Shown: in pieces, positions 53,792 to 64,000 of the stretch | Numbering within the stretch: position 1 is the stretch's first letter | Layout of the letters: each line of letters starts with the position of its first letter | From: Stercorarius parasiticus | Lineage: Eukaryota; Chordata; Aves; Charadriiformes; Stercorariidae | Direction: 5' to 3' | Assembly: GCA_013396915.1 (NCBI GenBank) | Contig: VWZL01000559.1 | Location: 189,246 to 253,245 of the forward strand | Length of the DNA stretch: 64,000 bases | The notes under the pieces: model-generated | Database searches by the model: none | The model's input: the letters and a program-made list of their open reading frames with translations, nothing else | What the model was told of the DNA's origin: nothing | Program-made: the position numbers and the translations under genes

Positions 53792-53820
53792 TCTGTCTGC
53801 CTGTCTGTCTGTCTATATAT
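53792..53820. repeat. (CTGT)n microsatellite
   Basis: Tandem CTGT/CTGC units running into a short TA tract. Confidence 0.8.
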
Positions 53821-53998
53821 CTTATTGTGCAGTAGCATAGGTTTATCAGGCAGCTTAGAAAGTTTCTTTCCCCGGTGCATTATAGCCTTGAATTTAAGAC
53901 AGTATCCTGTGTGGTGAGGGATGTCAATTTTATATCTTCTCAGGCTGATGGTAGCCTTTTACTGTATCTAGGTTCCAGTGTCCTGAATGAGAACCAGA

Positions 53999-54026
53999 GC
54001 TTTACTATATTGGCTTTACTATATTT
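53999..54026. repeat. 14-bp tandem duplication
   Basis: GCTTTACTATATTG is followed at once by the same unit with one change at its last base. Recent slippage or repair duplication. Confidence 0.8.
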
Positions 54027-56005
54027 GTGAGTTCTAATATTGGGCACACATTAGGCATGGTCAGAGAACACCAACTCCATCAGACCTCTCAAGAATCTTT
54101 GGTGCCAGTCCATCTAGTCTTCATCAGGTTTTACAGGATCTGAAAGACCTGTTGCTGGGAAAGTTCTGTGATTGCGTTAGAAGTCTCTTGTACGTTTTTC
54201 TTTCCAAAGAAGTCTCTTGTGATCTTCTCTAGCACCTGGATTACTAATCTTCACAACTGTTTACATCCAAAGGCTGTTATATGGACAGACAATCCCTTCT
54301 TAACAGAATCCCTCTTCTGTTCACTTGCTCAGGGACTTGTGAGATCCCATGTTCAGTATCCCGTTTAGTGTGCAGGGATTAGACTCGCATCTCCCACCTC
54401 CTTGCAGGTAAGTGTCAGCAGGCTGTAGCATAGTTATCCGGGCAGCTGCTTTGTAAAAGTAATCTTGCATTCTGGTCATTTCCCCATGATTGACTTTGAT
54501 CCTGAGATGTTTGCATAAAATAAGCTCGTTCCTGAAGTATATCAGATCACAAAGGTTCACTTACAGTTTACATACCTGGAGTATTTTCAAGTCAAGCTGA
54601 TGGTATCAATACTACAGAGATTGTGAAGATGCAGTTTTAGTTTTGGGTAACTCAATTTTCCGTAACTCAGTTTAGATGCTGAAATATTTTACTGGCACAT
54701 AGTGTTCCTAGTACAATCATGCATAACCCCACAGTCCTTGAAATAATTATTTGAACTCTGGTAATTAAAATTAAATTCAAAGTTTGTAATGATTGAACTG
54801 AAAATTAAACAGCTTCACTCACTCTTTTTTGTAATGAGCCTTATACTTAAAAAGAAATTAATTAGATTTATTATAAGGGGCTTCATTAAAAAAAAAAGTG
54901 GATGTGTAAATGGACAAAAACATTTATGTTAATATCTTTATGCTAGATATATTATTGCTGGTTTGGTTTTCTGTTGTTTTGTTGTCTCCTTCGTTCACGT
55001 GTGAGATTAGCCTCAGAAGTCTTCCTCATGCCTGCTGGTAAATTATCCTGTGGATAAATGAGCATTTGGTGGCTGATACTGTACCTGCTATGCTGAAACC
55101 AATGACTAGGCAAAGCTGCGTGACCGAGTTCAGTGAAGGAGCAAGGATTTGGAAACTGTGCGTCCACATCTCACCCAAGAGTCCTGAGTATGCTGTCTTG
55201 CTGTGTGGGTGACTGCCAAACAGCTCCCAGTGGGAAATGTCACTAGTGGTACACAGTGTTAAATGACTTGCAGTAACTTCTTCGGGAAGTTGCTGTTTGG
55301 AAGAGCTCTGCTCCTGTTGGTGTTCTGCCTTTGGTGCCACAGTTTGGCATATAGTTAGTAGCTTTTAAAATAGAAATGTAAAAAAAAATCCCAAAACAAC
55401 AAAAAAGAGCTGCTTTTAAACAAAATTTTTTAACGTTAACTGCTGACACGTATATGTCATATTGTCATATTTTCTTACCTCCAGTATTGCTATCCACAGG
55501 GGAAGCTGTCTGAGTAAAATATCGGGCCTTCTAATGGGACTGCTCACCACCAGTTTTTGTTACGCAGCTAGGAAAGTTTTGACAGGCTTTTAAAAGGATG
55601 AAAAATGAAGAAAATGTGGATTGTTCATTTTGAATGTTAATATTTCATGTATATGAAGATCCATTTTGTTACATGTAAATGGTATAAACTTGACTAGCTT
55701 ACTGGGAAAATTCGTGGACTACATGCATTTCTAACTTCGAAGATACAACACAGCCTGTAATATCAGATCTATGTTAATGTAATTTTACAGCAAATAATTG
55801 TCTTTTACAAACAGAAGGAATAAATGCTTTTATGTTTTAGGTAGAGTTAGAGCATATTATGAATACATTAATGAGTATATGAATTCTCATTTACCTCAGT
55901 TGTCCAGTCATTACAATGATAATGAATGTATTCTCTTGAATATTTGCAAAACACTGGAAAATCTTTTTTGCTCTTTTTTGCATTGACACCCATAAGAGTA
56001 ACAAC

Positions 56006-56027
56006 AATACTGAATATATTCAGTATT
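56006..56027. repeat. 22-bp perfect palindrome
   Basis: The half-site AATACTGAATA at 56,006-56,016 is followed without a spacer by its exact reverse complement to 56,027. The flanking bases break the symmetry. No gene or known element explains it. Confidence 0.9.
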
Positions 56028-57700
56028 TCAAGCTATGCATGTTTTGCCCCTCTGTGTGTGTATTTTTTTCTGCATGAGAGCAGAAATGCTATTCCTGTAA
56101 GGAATTGAAATTGTTGTATTTAAGCCCTGTTTTTAAATGATCTAATTCAGATTACTTTGAAATGTTTAACGGACCATTTTCTGAGTTAGCCTGATACTAT
56201 CAGTACTAGTGAAATTCAATACTGTGAAATTCAGCAGTGCTGAAACTCTTGGTGTTAGAAAATATTCTTTACTTACGGTATGAATTCATTTGGGGTGTGG
56301 CTGAGCCCTAAGTTTTTTGGAAGTTGACTTCTCTCTTCTAGTCGCTTGTGGTCTGAGCAGCGTTTTGGTAGCTGGCCTAAACTAGAAGTTCATGGGAGCA
56401 ATTGAAGGCAGTGACTCTCTAGCGCAAGCATATTAGATTCATGCTGTCACTAAGTACTTCGTGGTTACCTACAGAAACATGATCTTATTATTCACTTGTA
56501 TATACTTTATGTGTACAATAGACAGAAGAGTAGTAGCAAGCCATGTGAAATGGGGGGGAGAGAAGCACAGCACCAGGCTATCAAACTTGTGGCTCTGAAG
56601 AGTTTACTGTAAAAATTGATTTGACAGTGCTTTCTTTGAGGCCGTACCACTGTTGGTGGAATGAACCCCAGTGCTCACCTTGTAGCTACCAGGGCACTGA
56701 AGCAAGCAGGTGGATCAGGGGATGTTGCTTCTGCACTATAGCCGGGACTGTTCTTTGCTGGTTGTAACATGGTTTCAGGCAGTGGGTGGGATGGGTGTGC
56801 ACCTCGCTCATGAGTTTAGGTAGGACTAGGGCTTTCACCAGCTTTACGCTAAATCATTGCTTGTTGCCCAACTCCAGATTTAGGTCCTTCTGTCTTCTGT
56901 TGGAAAAAGTAAGAGTAACCATGTTGAAATCTGGGATTTTAAGTAGTAAGAAAATGGGACTCTTAATTCCTAGACCAAATTTGTCAATGTCGTACTTCTG
57001 GTATTGTGCTTTGAGATATTATAATGTGACTGTAATTGGAAAAAAAAGAACCCAAACAAGTATAAAATCATGTCTTGCATAGTAATTTTCTTTAAGCACT
57101 GACAAATCAATCAGTTTAATTCCCCTAAACTGTGAGAATAAGAACTAGGAAAAAGCATGAGAAGTGATAAATGTGGAGCACGTAATTCTGATAAGTTTTT
57201 CTTCTGGTAATATATCAGTAGTATATCTAATGTGTGATCTAATTCAGGAAAAATGTATTTACATTTTTTAACTTTACTGGGATAAGGGGTCCAGAGGGGG
57301 AAGAAAAAAGCACCTGGCAGGTGTGGTTGGTTGGTGCACACATTTTGAAAATGTGTATTGTGTCCAAGTTTCCCGTGGGATACAATTGAAAGGACTTCCA
57401 TCAATCTTGAAAACGTTTACGTAGTTAAATTCTAAAAAAGACCTAATGTTGTTTTGGGTAGGCTCCTGTAAGGAAGGAAATGTTTGCAATTCTTCAGTCA
57501 CACAGCAGTGATCTAATTTATCAAGGCATTTTAAGCATGCACCTGGCTTTATAATTATTTACTTCTCCTGCATAAAAAATATCAAAGCTTAAGTTCTTTG
57601 CTAAGTCAGTCCCTTAGTATACCAGTTGTTTTCTTCATGTACAGCCTTCTCTCTCTGATCACCAATCATAAACCCTTAATAACCATTAGTATAGTGGTAG

Positions 57701-58241
57701 TGTACCGGTCTGGCTGGGATGGAGTTGATTTTCTTTGTAGCAGCCCATATGGTGCTATGTTTCATCTTTGTGACTAAAACAGTGTTGATAACACGCCAAT
57801 CTTTGAGCTGTTGCTGAGCACTGCTTGCACAGGGTCAAGGCCTTCTCTGTTCCTTGTTCTGCCCACCAGCAAGCAGGCTGGGGGGGGCTGGAGGCTGGGA
57901 AGGAACACATCTGGGACAGCTGACCCCAACTGAGCAAAGAGGTGTTCCATACCATATAATGTCATGCTCAGCAATAAAAGCTGAGGGGGTAATGAAAAAG
58001 GAGGGTAAATTTTCTGAAGTAGCTATTGCTTGGGGACTGGCCTAGGCAGTGGGAGGTGGTGAGTGGTTGCCTTGGCATCACTTGGTTTTTTTCTTCTTCC
58101 CTTTGCTTATTAAACTGTCTTTATCTTGATCCATGAGTTTTTCTTGGTTTTGCTCTTCCCATTTTCTCCCCCTTCCTGCTGGGGGTGTGAGTGGGTAAGC
58201 GGCTGGTGGCTGCTTAGTGGCTGGCTGGGGTCAGCCCATCA
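57701..58241 (+). mobile_element. Solo LTR of an avian ERVL-like endogenous retrovirus
   Basis: It starts with TG (tgtaccggtctggctgggat) and ends in CA (gggtcagcccatca), about 541 bases. The ordered landmarks match the LTR family I know from many neoavian genomes: 'aacagtgttgataacac', 'agggtcaaggccttctctg', 'gggacagctgaccccaactg', 'tgttccataccatataatgt', an 'aataaaagctgaggg' at the place of the core promoter, the poly(A) signal attaaa at 58,109-58,114 within 'tattaaactgtctttatc', and 'ctggctggggtcag' at the end. No internal viral genes flank it, so it is a solo LTR left by recombination. I could not see a clean target-site duplication (ggtag before, gagat after). It is in the same orientation as C8orf34. 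Confidence 0.9.
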
Positions 58242-61200
58242 GAGATAGCTGCAAAAATACCTACTGCTTTCCAAGTATCTCCCTCCCTCAGAAAAAAGTT
58301 TGTGCCAGGTAGGTAGAAGCTAAGTCAGTGAAGATTAAACTGGAAATATGATGTGATTTATTTTTTTTTTCAGCAGTTACAGTAATAAATCATTCAACAC
58401 AGAGGAACAAGTGGCTTCACCTTAGACCTTGAAACTGGAATAAGATTACTTCATCTAATGAGAGAAAGTTCAGCTCTAGCCTGTTGAGTTAGCTTTTAGG
58501 AAAGGCAGTGATGTGCAGCCAGTGTTGCTTTATGGCTGTAATTTAAGGAAATCGGTCCAGGCTGTAATAGTCTTTCCTAGCCTTTATCTGTCAGTATCTC
58601 TTTTGATGTAAATTCTACAGACCTTTCAGAAAGCCAGTAGTTTCCATTTTCTCTTGGTTGAACTGTGAAGTGCCTCGCCTTCAGGGTAGAATTTCCACTG
58701 GTTGATAAGAGTGGGTGGAAACTGAGGAAGATCTCTGAATTATGCTTTAGGGAAACCTGACAGTGTTTCTGCCTTAACACAAACCGCCATTGTTTGATAA
58801 ATCCTTGCTGAGTTCAGATAATGATATGGTACGCATAATTCCACAAGCGTGAGATTGTTATGCAGGGATACAGGACTCCTGAAAAAAGTGTAAACTATCA
58901 TAGAAAATCTTTGTGATTTGAAAACCATGGGAGAAAACGTGATAACTGCTGACATGCTTGGCATATCTGAGAGCATATCTTTAGCCTTTTGCTCTTTTAC
59001 TGAGAAGTCGTTAATGTTTTAGAGTAACCTGGTACCCGTCACCTCCCTTTTGACAGCATTCTTGTCTGAAATGATTGAATAGGAGAAAAGAAGTCTTTCA
59101 ATAATAAAGCCAAAGAGCAAAGGTGTTTGAAGCTGTTTTGTGAACTAAGAAGTGGTAAAATACATTTGGGACAATGATATTTGAAATATCAAGAATAAGA
59201 TAAGAGGAAAAAAACCCTCAAAGGGTACATAAGTGAAAAAATACAGCAAGAGGTTCACGTAGTTATTGCACGTTATGATGTGCATGGTGGAGTTTGATAA
59301 ACTGTCATGAGCCTACTCAGTGGAACTTCAGAATTGTCAACCATACCTCATCTATGCAAAAGGTTTTAGTTTCTGGATCACTAAGTAAGATCAATGGTGC
59401 ATATTTTAGCAACTATTATATACATGAGTTGCATTTGTATCAGATAGGGCTAGTTAATCCCACTGAGGGAGCTCATTATATGATTTTCAAAGGGTTTATA
59501 GTGGAAAGAATGTGGTGTTTCTATTCTGCTCTCTGGAGTCTCCCAAAATAAATGGTTAGTAACATAGGCCCCCAAAACTGGTCTTCCGTTATTGAATTGG
59601 TACAGATGTTTAATACATGAACATTTAGGGAGGACTGTTAGCTATTCAGTGGTATTTGTTTTCAGACTCCCTCTTATTATTCTCATTGTATGATGAAAAG
59701 TATACCAATTTTGTATATCAGAGAGTTAACAAACTGATATGAGATGTGAAAAAAAGCAGTTTGAGACTTGGAATGATACTAGTCTGAGTCTGAAAATGTT
59801 ACCTATGCTACTAGACCTATATTGTACATTGCCCTCCCAGTGCCACCTTTAGGGGAATTTTGTTTGCACCATAATATCAGGGTCACCATTATCAGCTTTG
59901 TACTTCCTCTTTAGTTGTATGTCCAAAGTAGTTTTTTTGTGGGGTGTGTGCCATTCTGTGTACTGGAGTTCTGTGATACTGAATTTAGCTGCTCAGCCAG
60001 CTGAAATGACGGGAATGAGTAGTCTTGAGACTTTGAACGAAGAAAGAACTGGTTGAAATTTTTAAGTGAATTCCATGTGAAAGTCTGAATATTTTTACAA
60101 ACAAGCTGAATAGGACTACTAATGCTATAGAGGTTTGCTCTCAACTGTTTTTCTACCTTGGTTAGTTTGAAACAACTAGTATGGTGCAGGCATGCGAATT
60201 GTGTTTATGTGGAGATTTGCATTGTTTTGAATAATTTATTTCATAGGGAGACATGATAGTTTCATGAACACTTAAATATGTTGAAGTCCATTTTCATTAT
60301 AGTTTGTAATGTGATTTTCTTTTAGTTCTGAATTGCTCGAGAAGATTTAAAGACTAGCTATTTTCTGAAAGAAGGATACTGGTATTTTTCCTTCATTTCC
60401 AAAGAAAATATCTTTTGTGGCAGAAGCGTTGATCTTTACCTTTCTGCTCTCATTTAAGAATTGCAGACTTTTGTTTTATCTAGTAAGAATAATGTTGAAT
60501 ATACTTTTTAAATTTATTTTTTTTATTTCCTTGCGTTAATACTGCAGAAATCAGAAAGAAATTCTAAAGAAAAAAAGATGTCAATTACTAAAAAGTTTAT
60601 TAAACTTACTTTCCTTCCACAGGTTTTCACTCAATGTTATGTCTTCATTGTTCACTTACAGCCTGTATGAAGTGATTAGCAAACCTAAATTTAGGTGTCT
60701 GCCTGTCTTCTAAGTGTCTAAACTCCATTGTAGTCAATGGTTATATAGCCAATACAGTCAGTGGAGCCTGGAGAGCAATTCTTGTTGTCTTAAGTGGAGA
60801 TACACTGGCTGGTCAACTGGGAGCTCTCTAGGCTCCCTTGACCTCTTCATTGAAGATCACCATTGACATTGGTGTGAAGACTGCTGTATTTAATTGTCTT
60901 AATTTGGAACTTTATTTGGAACTAAGCCACCTTGTCTCTTTGGTCAGGGCAGAGAGAGGGAGAGATACCTTTTGAGGGCAATTCACTCTACCTACTTTAA
61001 ACATGTAATTTAAACCATGAAATGAGAGCATAATACAGCCAAAATCTATGCACGCTCTGCCATCGTCTGTAGAAGTCTATGCAGTTAAAGAAAGACCTGT
61101 GATTGTTGTGTAGTTAATATTATCAGTAACAGGGCAAGATAGAAACATTCTTAATTAACTTAATAACCTGATAGTTACGTTTAGACATAGCTAATTAGAG

Positions 61201-63657
61201 CTTTCTTGTAATTGGACCTATGATTAATACACTGTGAAGACTGTTTCATTTGTATTAAATGCATGGACAGTCACAAGGAAATTAAAATTTGAGCCTACAT
61301 TGAATAACTAACAGAGCACCTCAGGACAGAACAACAGTGAAAGATTATTCTCTTTACAAAGAATTAATGTATTAAGTTGCTAGTTTATACCTGTTTTTTT
61401 CAAGTTCTTTTGCAGCCTTATCAATATGTGCATGAATCTCTTGGAAATACCCACAGATAACTTTTGCAAGTTTCTTTTAAAACAGTCTATCTTACATAGT
61501 TAATAAAACTAGTGAATGTAAAAGCATATGAAGATACTATTATAGAAGAAAGTGGAAATGATCGGTTTAATTTCTGGTTTGCACGTTGCATGGTAAAATC
61601 CTTGGAGGAGTTTAACTGCCAGTTTTTCTGGAGTTTATATCACCTTTCTGCCCATTCTTTCTCATTCTGGTCAGGGCAGAACATAATTTGGGGCGACACA
61701 GTGGGGAAACAGCAGAACCGACTGTATTCACCCTAGTGCTCTAGTCTGTAGTAATCATGGAAGTTCCCTTTCACCCCTCTCCTGTGCTGCAGTGTCTCTT
61801 GTGGGTGCGTAGGGAATTAATAGCTACTGACATCTGAACAGGCTTCTTGCCTTGTTATATAGCTGGAAGAGAGAGACTGTGGGGAGTCCCACTGATACAA
61901 AAGGCAAAAGGACATAGAGTGAAAGAAAGACATAGCAGTGGAAAGAATATAGGAGGAGAGAGATTATGGGTCATCTGGCAGCATGGAGATCAAATCTGCT
62001 ATGACTTTTTATGTGTTGTTATAAGGCATACTGTGCATGGAAGAACTAGTTATAAAGGTAAACAATTTTTTTTAATTTATCTTATTTGAATTAGGTGAAA
62101 TTGGGAACAAGTAGAAAACTTAGAAGTTTGGTCTAGAAAGGCAAAAAATATAGTTAATATTTTTAAAGAGATATGTGTCTTACATTTCTGGTTTTGTGCA
62201 TAGTTGAAACTTATCTGTTGAATTTTTCATCAGGAAATGAATCTCAATGATCTTGTGCCATTTTTATTCTGCTGTTAATGCAGAGGCGGCTTCATTGAGA
62301 CTAGCTGGTCTTTTTTCTTTTCTTTTTCTTGTGAAACCTTGCCTACTTAGCACATTGTGAGTCAGATCAGACTGCTGCTCACCAAAATGGAATTTTATTT
62401 TTGTAACTTGTTGTACACTTTAGTTTTCCGTATTTAATACCTTCACTTTTGTCATCTTTTTTTGAAACATTTAAAACTTGTAAGAGTATATTTAGAGTAC
62501 CATGCAGTATGTTATTCCTGCTGTCTATTAAGATCCAAGCAGCAGATGAGAACATCAAATAAACTTTGGATAATTTCATCAGACGTTTAAGATAAGTTTT
62601 GTTTTACTAAGGAATGGTGTTAGATAGGAATGCCTAGTAAGGGCATTCTCAATCTGTAATGTCTTTTCACCTGCAGAGAAGTCTATGTTTTTACTTAAAA
62701 AATGAGCTGAGTGCTCACTAAGTAAAGTTACTGCGTGCATGAAGTTTTTTGCTTTTTTTTGTTGGGTGGTTTTTGGTTGTGTGTTTTATCTCTTACCCCT
62801 CCCAGCCCTCCACCCCATGGCATAGCGATGCAACTGAACACAGATAACATAATTCTTTGTAATTGCCAATTTGTTGTGGATGACAAGAGGCTCAAAGGAA
62901 GCATGAGCTTGAAGAGCACAGGTTGGAGGCTGAGCAGATGGAGTTAAGTCCCTTGATGGACTGGGTGGAAGAATTTGGTAGGAGGGCAAAGGCAGTGGGG
63001 AGATTTGATCCTACTTCTGGGATCTCTGACAGTGTATATGGCAGGAGGATATGGAAGGAGGTAACACCTCCAGCATGTGAATATGGATTTACCCAGAGCG
63101 TATGTCTGACACTATTATCACTTCTGTTGTTATCGCTGATTGGGGTGGAGATGTTCTTTGCAAATTCTGCAGAGTTTGGGAACCCAGCTGTGGTAAGTTA
63201 GAGACTGCTTTCACACTTTGCTTGGAGCAGCTTGAGAAGCAAATCCCTAAGAGTTTATGCATTCCACTTTTGCAACAGAATACTCATAGTATAGAGCTAT
63301 TTCTTCCTTAAATGGCAGGCTTCATAATCTGAGTCACCTTTGTGTTGACTTGAAGTTGTATTTACTTTTAATGACATCTCTGAAAGTGCTTGAGGGAAAC
63401 CAGTTTGAGGCTTATTACACAAATAAGTTTGTTTTTTTTTGAACTGCATACTATTTTCAGTTTATGAGGATTGCAGCAATGTTATTTCTTTTTTGCTTTT
63501 AGGTGTACAGGATTGGTACAACTAATTTTTTACTCCAGATAGATAAAAGTAGCCTGTATCTATAGTTCTTTTAACTTTTCTAATTGCTGTCACAAAATAG
63601 AACTGATTATGCTCTGTGACAGCACAGATCTCTAAATCATTCGGGCCTTATTATCAA
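58242..63657 (+). other. C8orf34: C8orf34 intron 1, middle part
   Basis: AT-rich intronic DNA without a recognised exon. The stretch 61,130-61,260 is rich in TAATTA/TTAATTAA cores, enhancer-like by eye. An exon-like interval at 63,097-63,192 ends at a strong gtaagt donor, but its peptide (a hydrophobic run) is unrecognised and does not continue C8orf34. Confidence 0.65.
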
Positions 63658-64000
63658 TAGGCCTTTGACACTGTCCCCCACAACATTCTTCTCTCTAAAT
63701 TGGAGAGATATGGATTTGATGGGTGGACTGTTCAGTGGATGAGGAATTGGTTCGATGGTCACATCCAGAGGGGAGGGGTGAACAGCTTAATGTCCAGACG
63801 GAGATCAGTGACAAGTGGTGTTCCTCAGGGGTCAATATTGAGACCATTGCTGTTTAATATCTTCATCAATGACACAGACAGTGGGATCGAGTGCACCCTC
63901 AGCAAGTTTGCAGATGACACCAAGCTTGAGTGGTCTAGTTGACACACCTGAGGAATGAGATGCCATCCAAAAGGAATCAGGACAAGCTTGAGAAGTGGGC
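63658..64000 (+). mobile_element. CR1 LINE fragment, reverse transcriptase region, runs off the window
   Basis: It begins abruptly within the RT domain (5' truncation) and encodes [20 protein letters not shown] from 63,661, then the conserved SGVPQGS box near 63,812-63,835 and the catalytic FADD box (motif C, YADD type) near 63,909-63,920. The frame stays open to 63,942. One extra base near 63,925 (cttgag where the family has ctgag) shifts it into a stop. The following 'gttgacacacctgagg', 'gatgccatccaaaagga' and 'gacaagcttgagaagtgggc' are the family's next words in another frame. It is younger than the other copies here, but not active. Confidence 0.95.

Larger units (their letters stand above)
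35222..57700 (+). other. C8orf34: C8orf34 intron 1, first part
   Basis: It begins with gtaagg at the exon 1 donor. The first 550 bases are still CpG island, then AT-rich DNA. No second exon continuing after GPLFE was found. There are long T-runs (37,985-38,003; near 38,739-38,753) and TA-rich tracts, but no named transposon. The block 46,331-46,527 looks like a conserved noncoding element (several TAAT cores, no repeats). The frame at 51,963-52,352 begins at GTG and lacks any domain. Confidence 0.75.

Noticed and set aside
57696..58246. Target-site duplication of the solo LTR
   Set aside because: The five bases on each side (ggtag and gagat) do not match, so either they have decayed or the ends are off by a few bases.
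1..64000. tRNA, rRNA, CRISPR array, riboswitch or prokaryote-like operon
   Set aside because: None seen. The composition, CR1 elements and splice sites show vertebrate DNA.

Overview
This is eukaryotic, vertebrate, almost certainly avian DNA. It is AT-rich with no bacterial-style gene packing. It carries several CR1 LINE fragments, including 3' ends with the typical ATTCTATGATTCT-type tail and one reverse-transcriptase fragment. It also has one solo LTR of the ERVL-like type common in neoavian genomes and one sharp CpG island. From memory of bird repeats, the LTR points to Neoaves rather than a galliform; this is an inference.

Layout. Positions 1-3.69 kb look like the 3' end of a plus-strand gene: AU-rich sequence ending in an AATAAA signal at 3659 followed by a GU-rich stretch. 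Because the next gene is C8orf34, and PREX2 lies directly upstream of C8orf34 in the same orientation in amniotes, I read this as the PREX2 3' UTR. A possible last coding exon lies at 257-356. Positions 3.7-34.4 kb are intergenic. They hold two clear CR1 copies (15.63-16.28 kb plus strand, 20.68-21.10 kb minus strand), a CR1 scrap at 32.70-32.78 kb, microsatellites, several perfect hairpins, an exon-like block at 15,352-15,487 and a small ORF at 27,913-28,137 that could encode a 74-residue one-pass membrane microprotein.

Positions 34.4-35.8 kb are a CpG island promoter. It contains the first coding exon of C8orf34 (35,153-35,221, 23 codons, with a consensus splice donor). The exon starts a dimerization/docking-like domain related to that of cAMP-dependent protein kinase regulatory subunits. 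From 35,222 to the end the window is the first intron of C8orf34. I saw no second exon, so the intron exceeds 28.7 kb. The intron holds the solo LTR (57,701-58,241) and, at the window end, a 5'-truncated CR1 whose RT frame is open until a frameshift near 63,925.

No tRNA, rRNA, CRISPR array or multi-gene system is visible. The window is mostly ordinary noncoding DNA between and inside two developmental/signalling genes. The most interesting leads are the microprotein ORF, the exon-like block at 15.35 kb, a uORF in the C8orf34 leader and a 22-bp perfect palindrome at 56,006.
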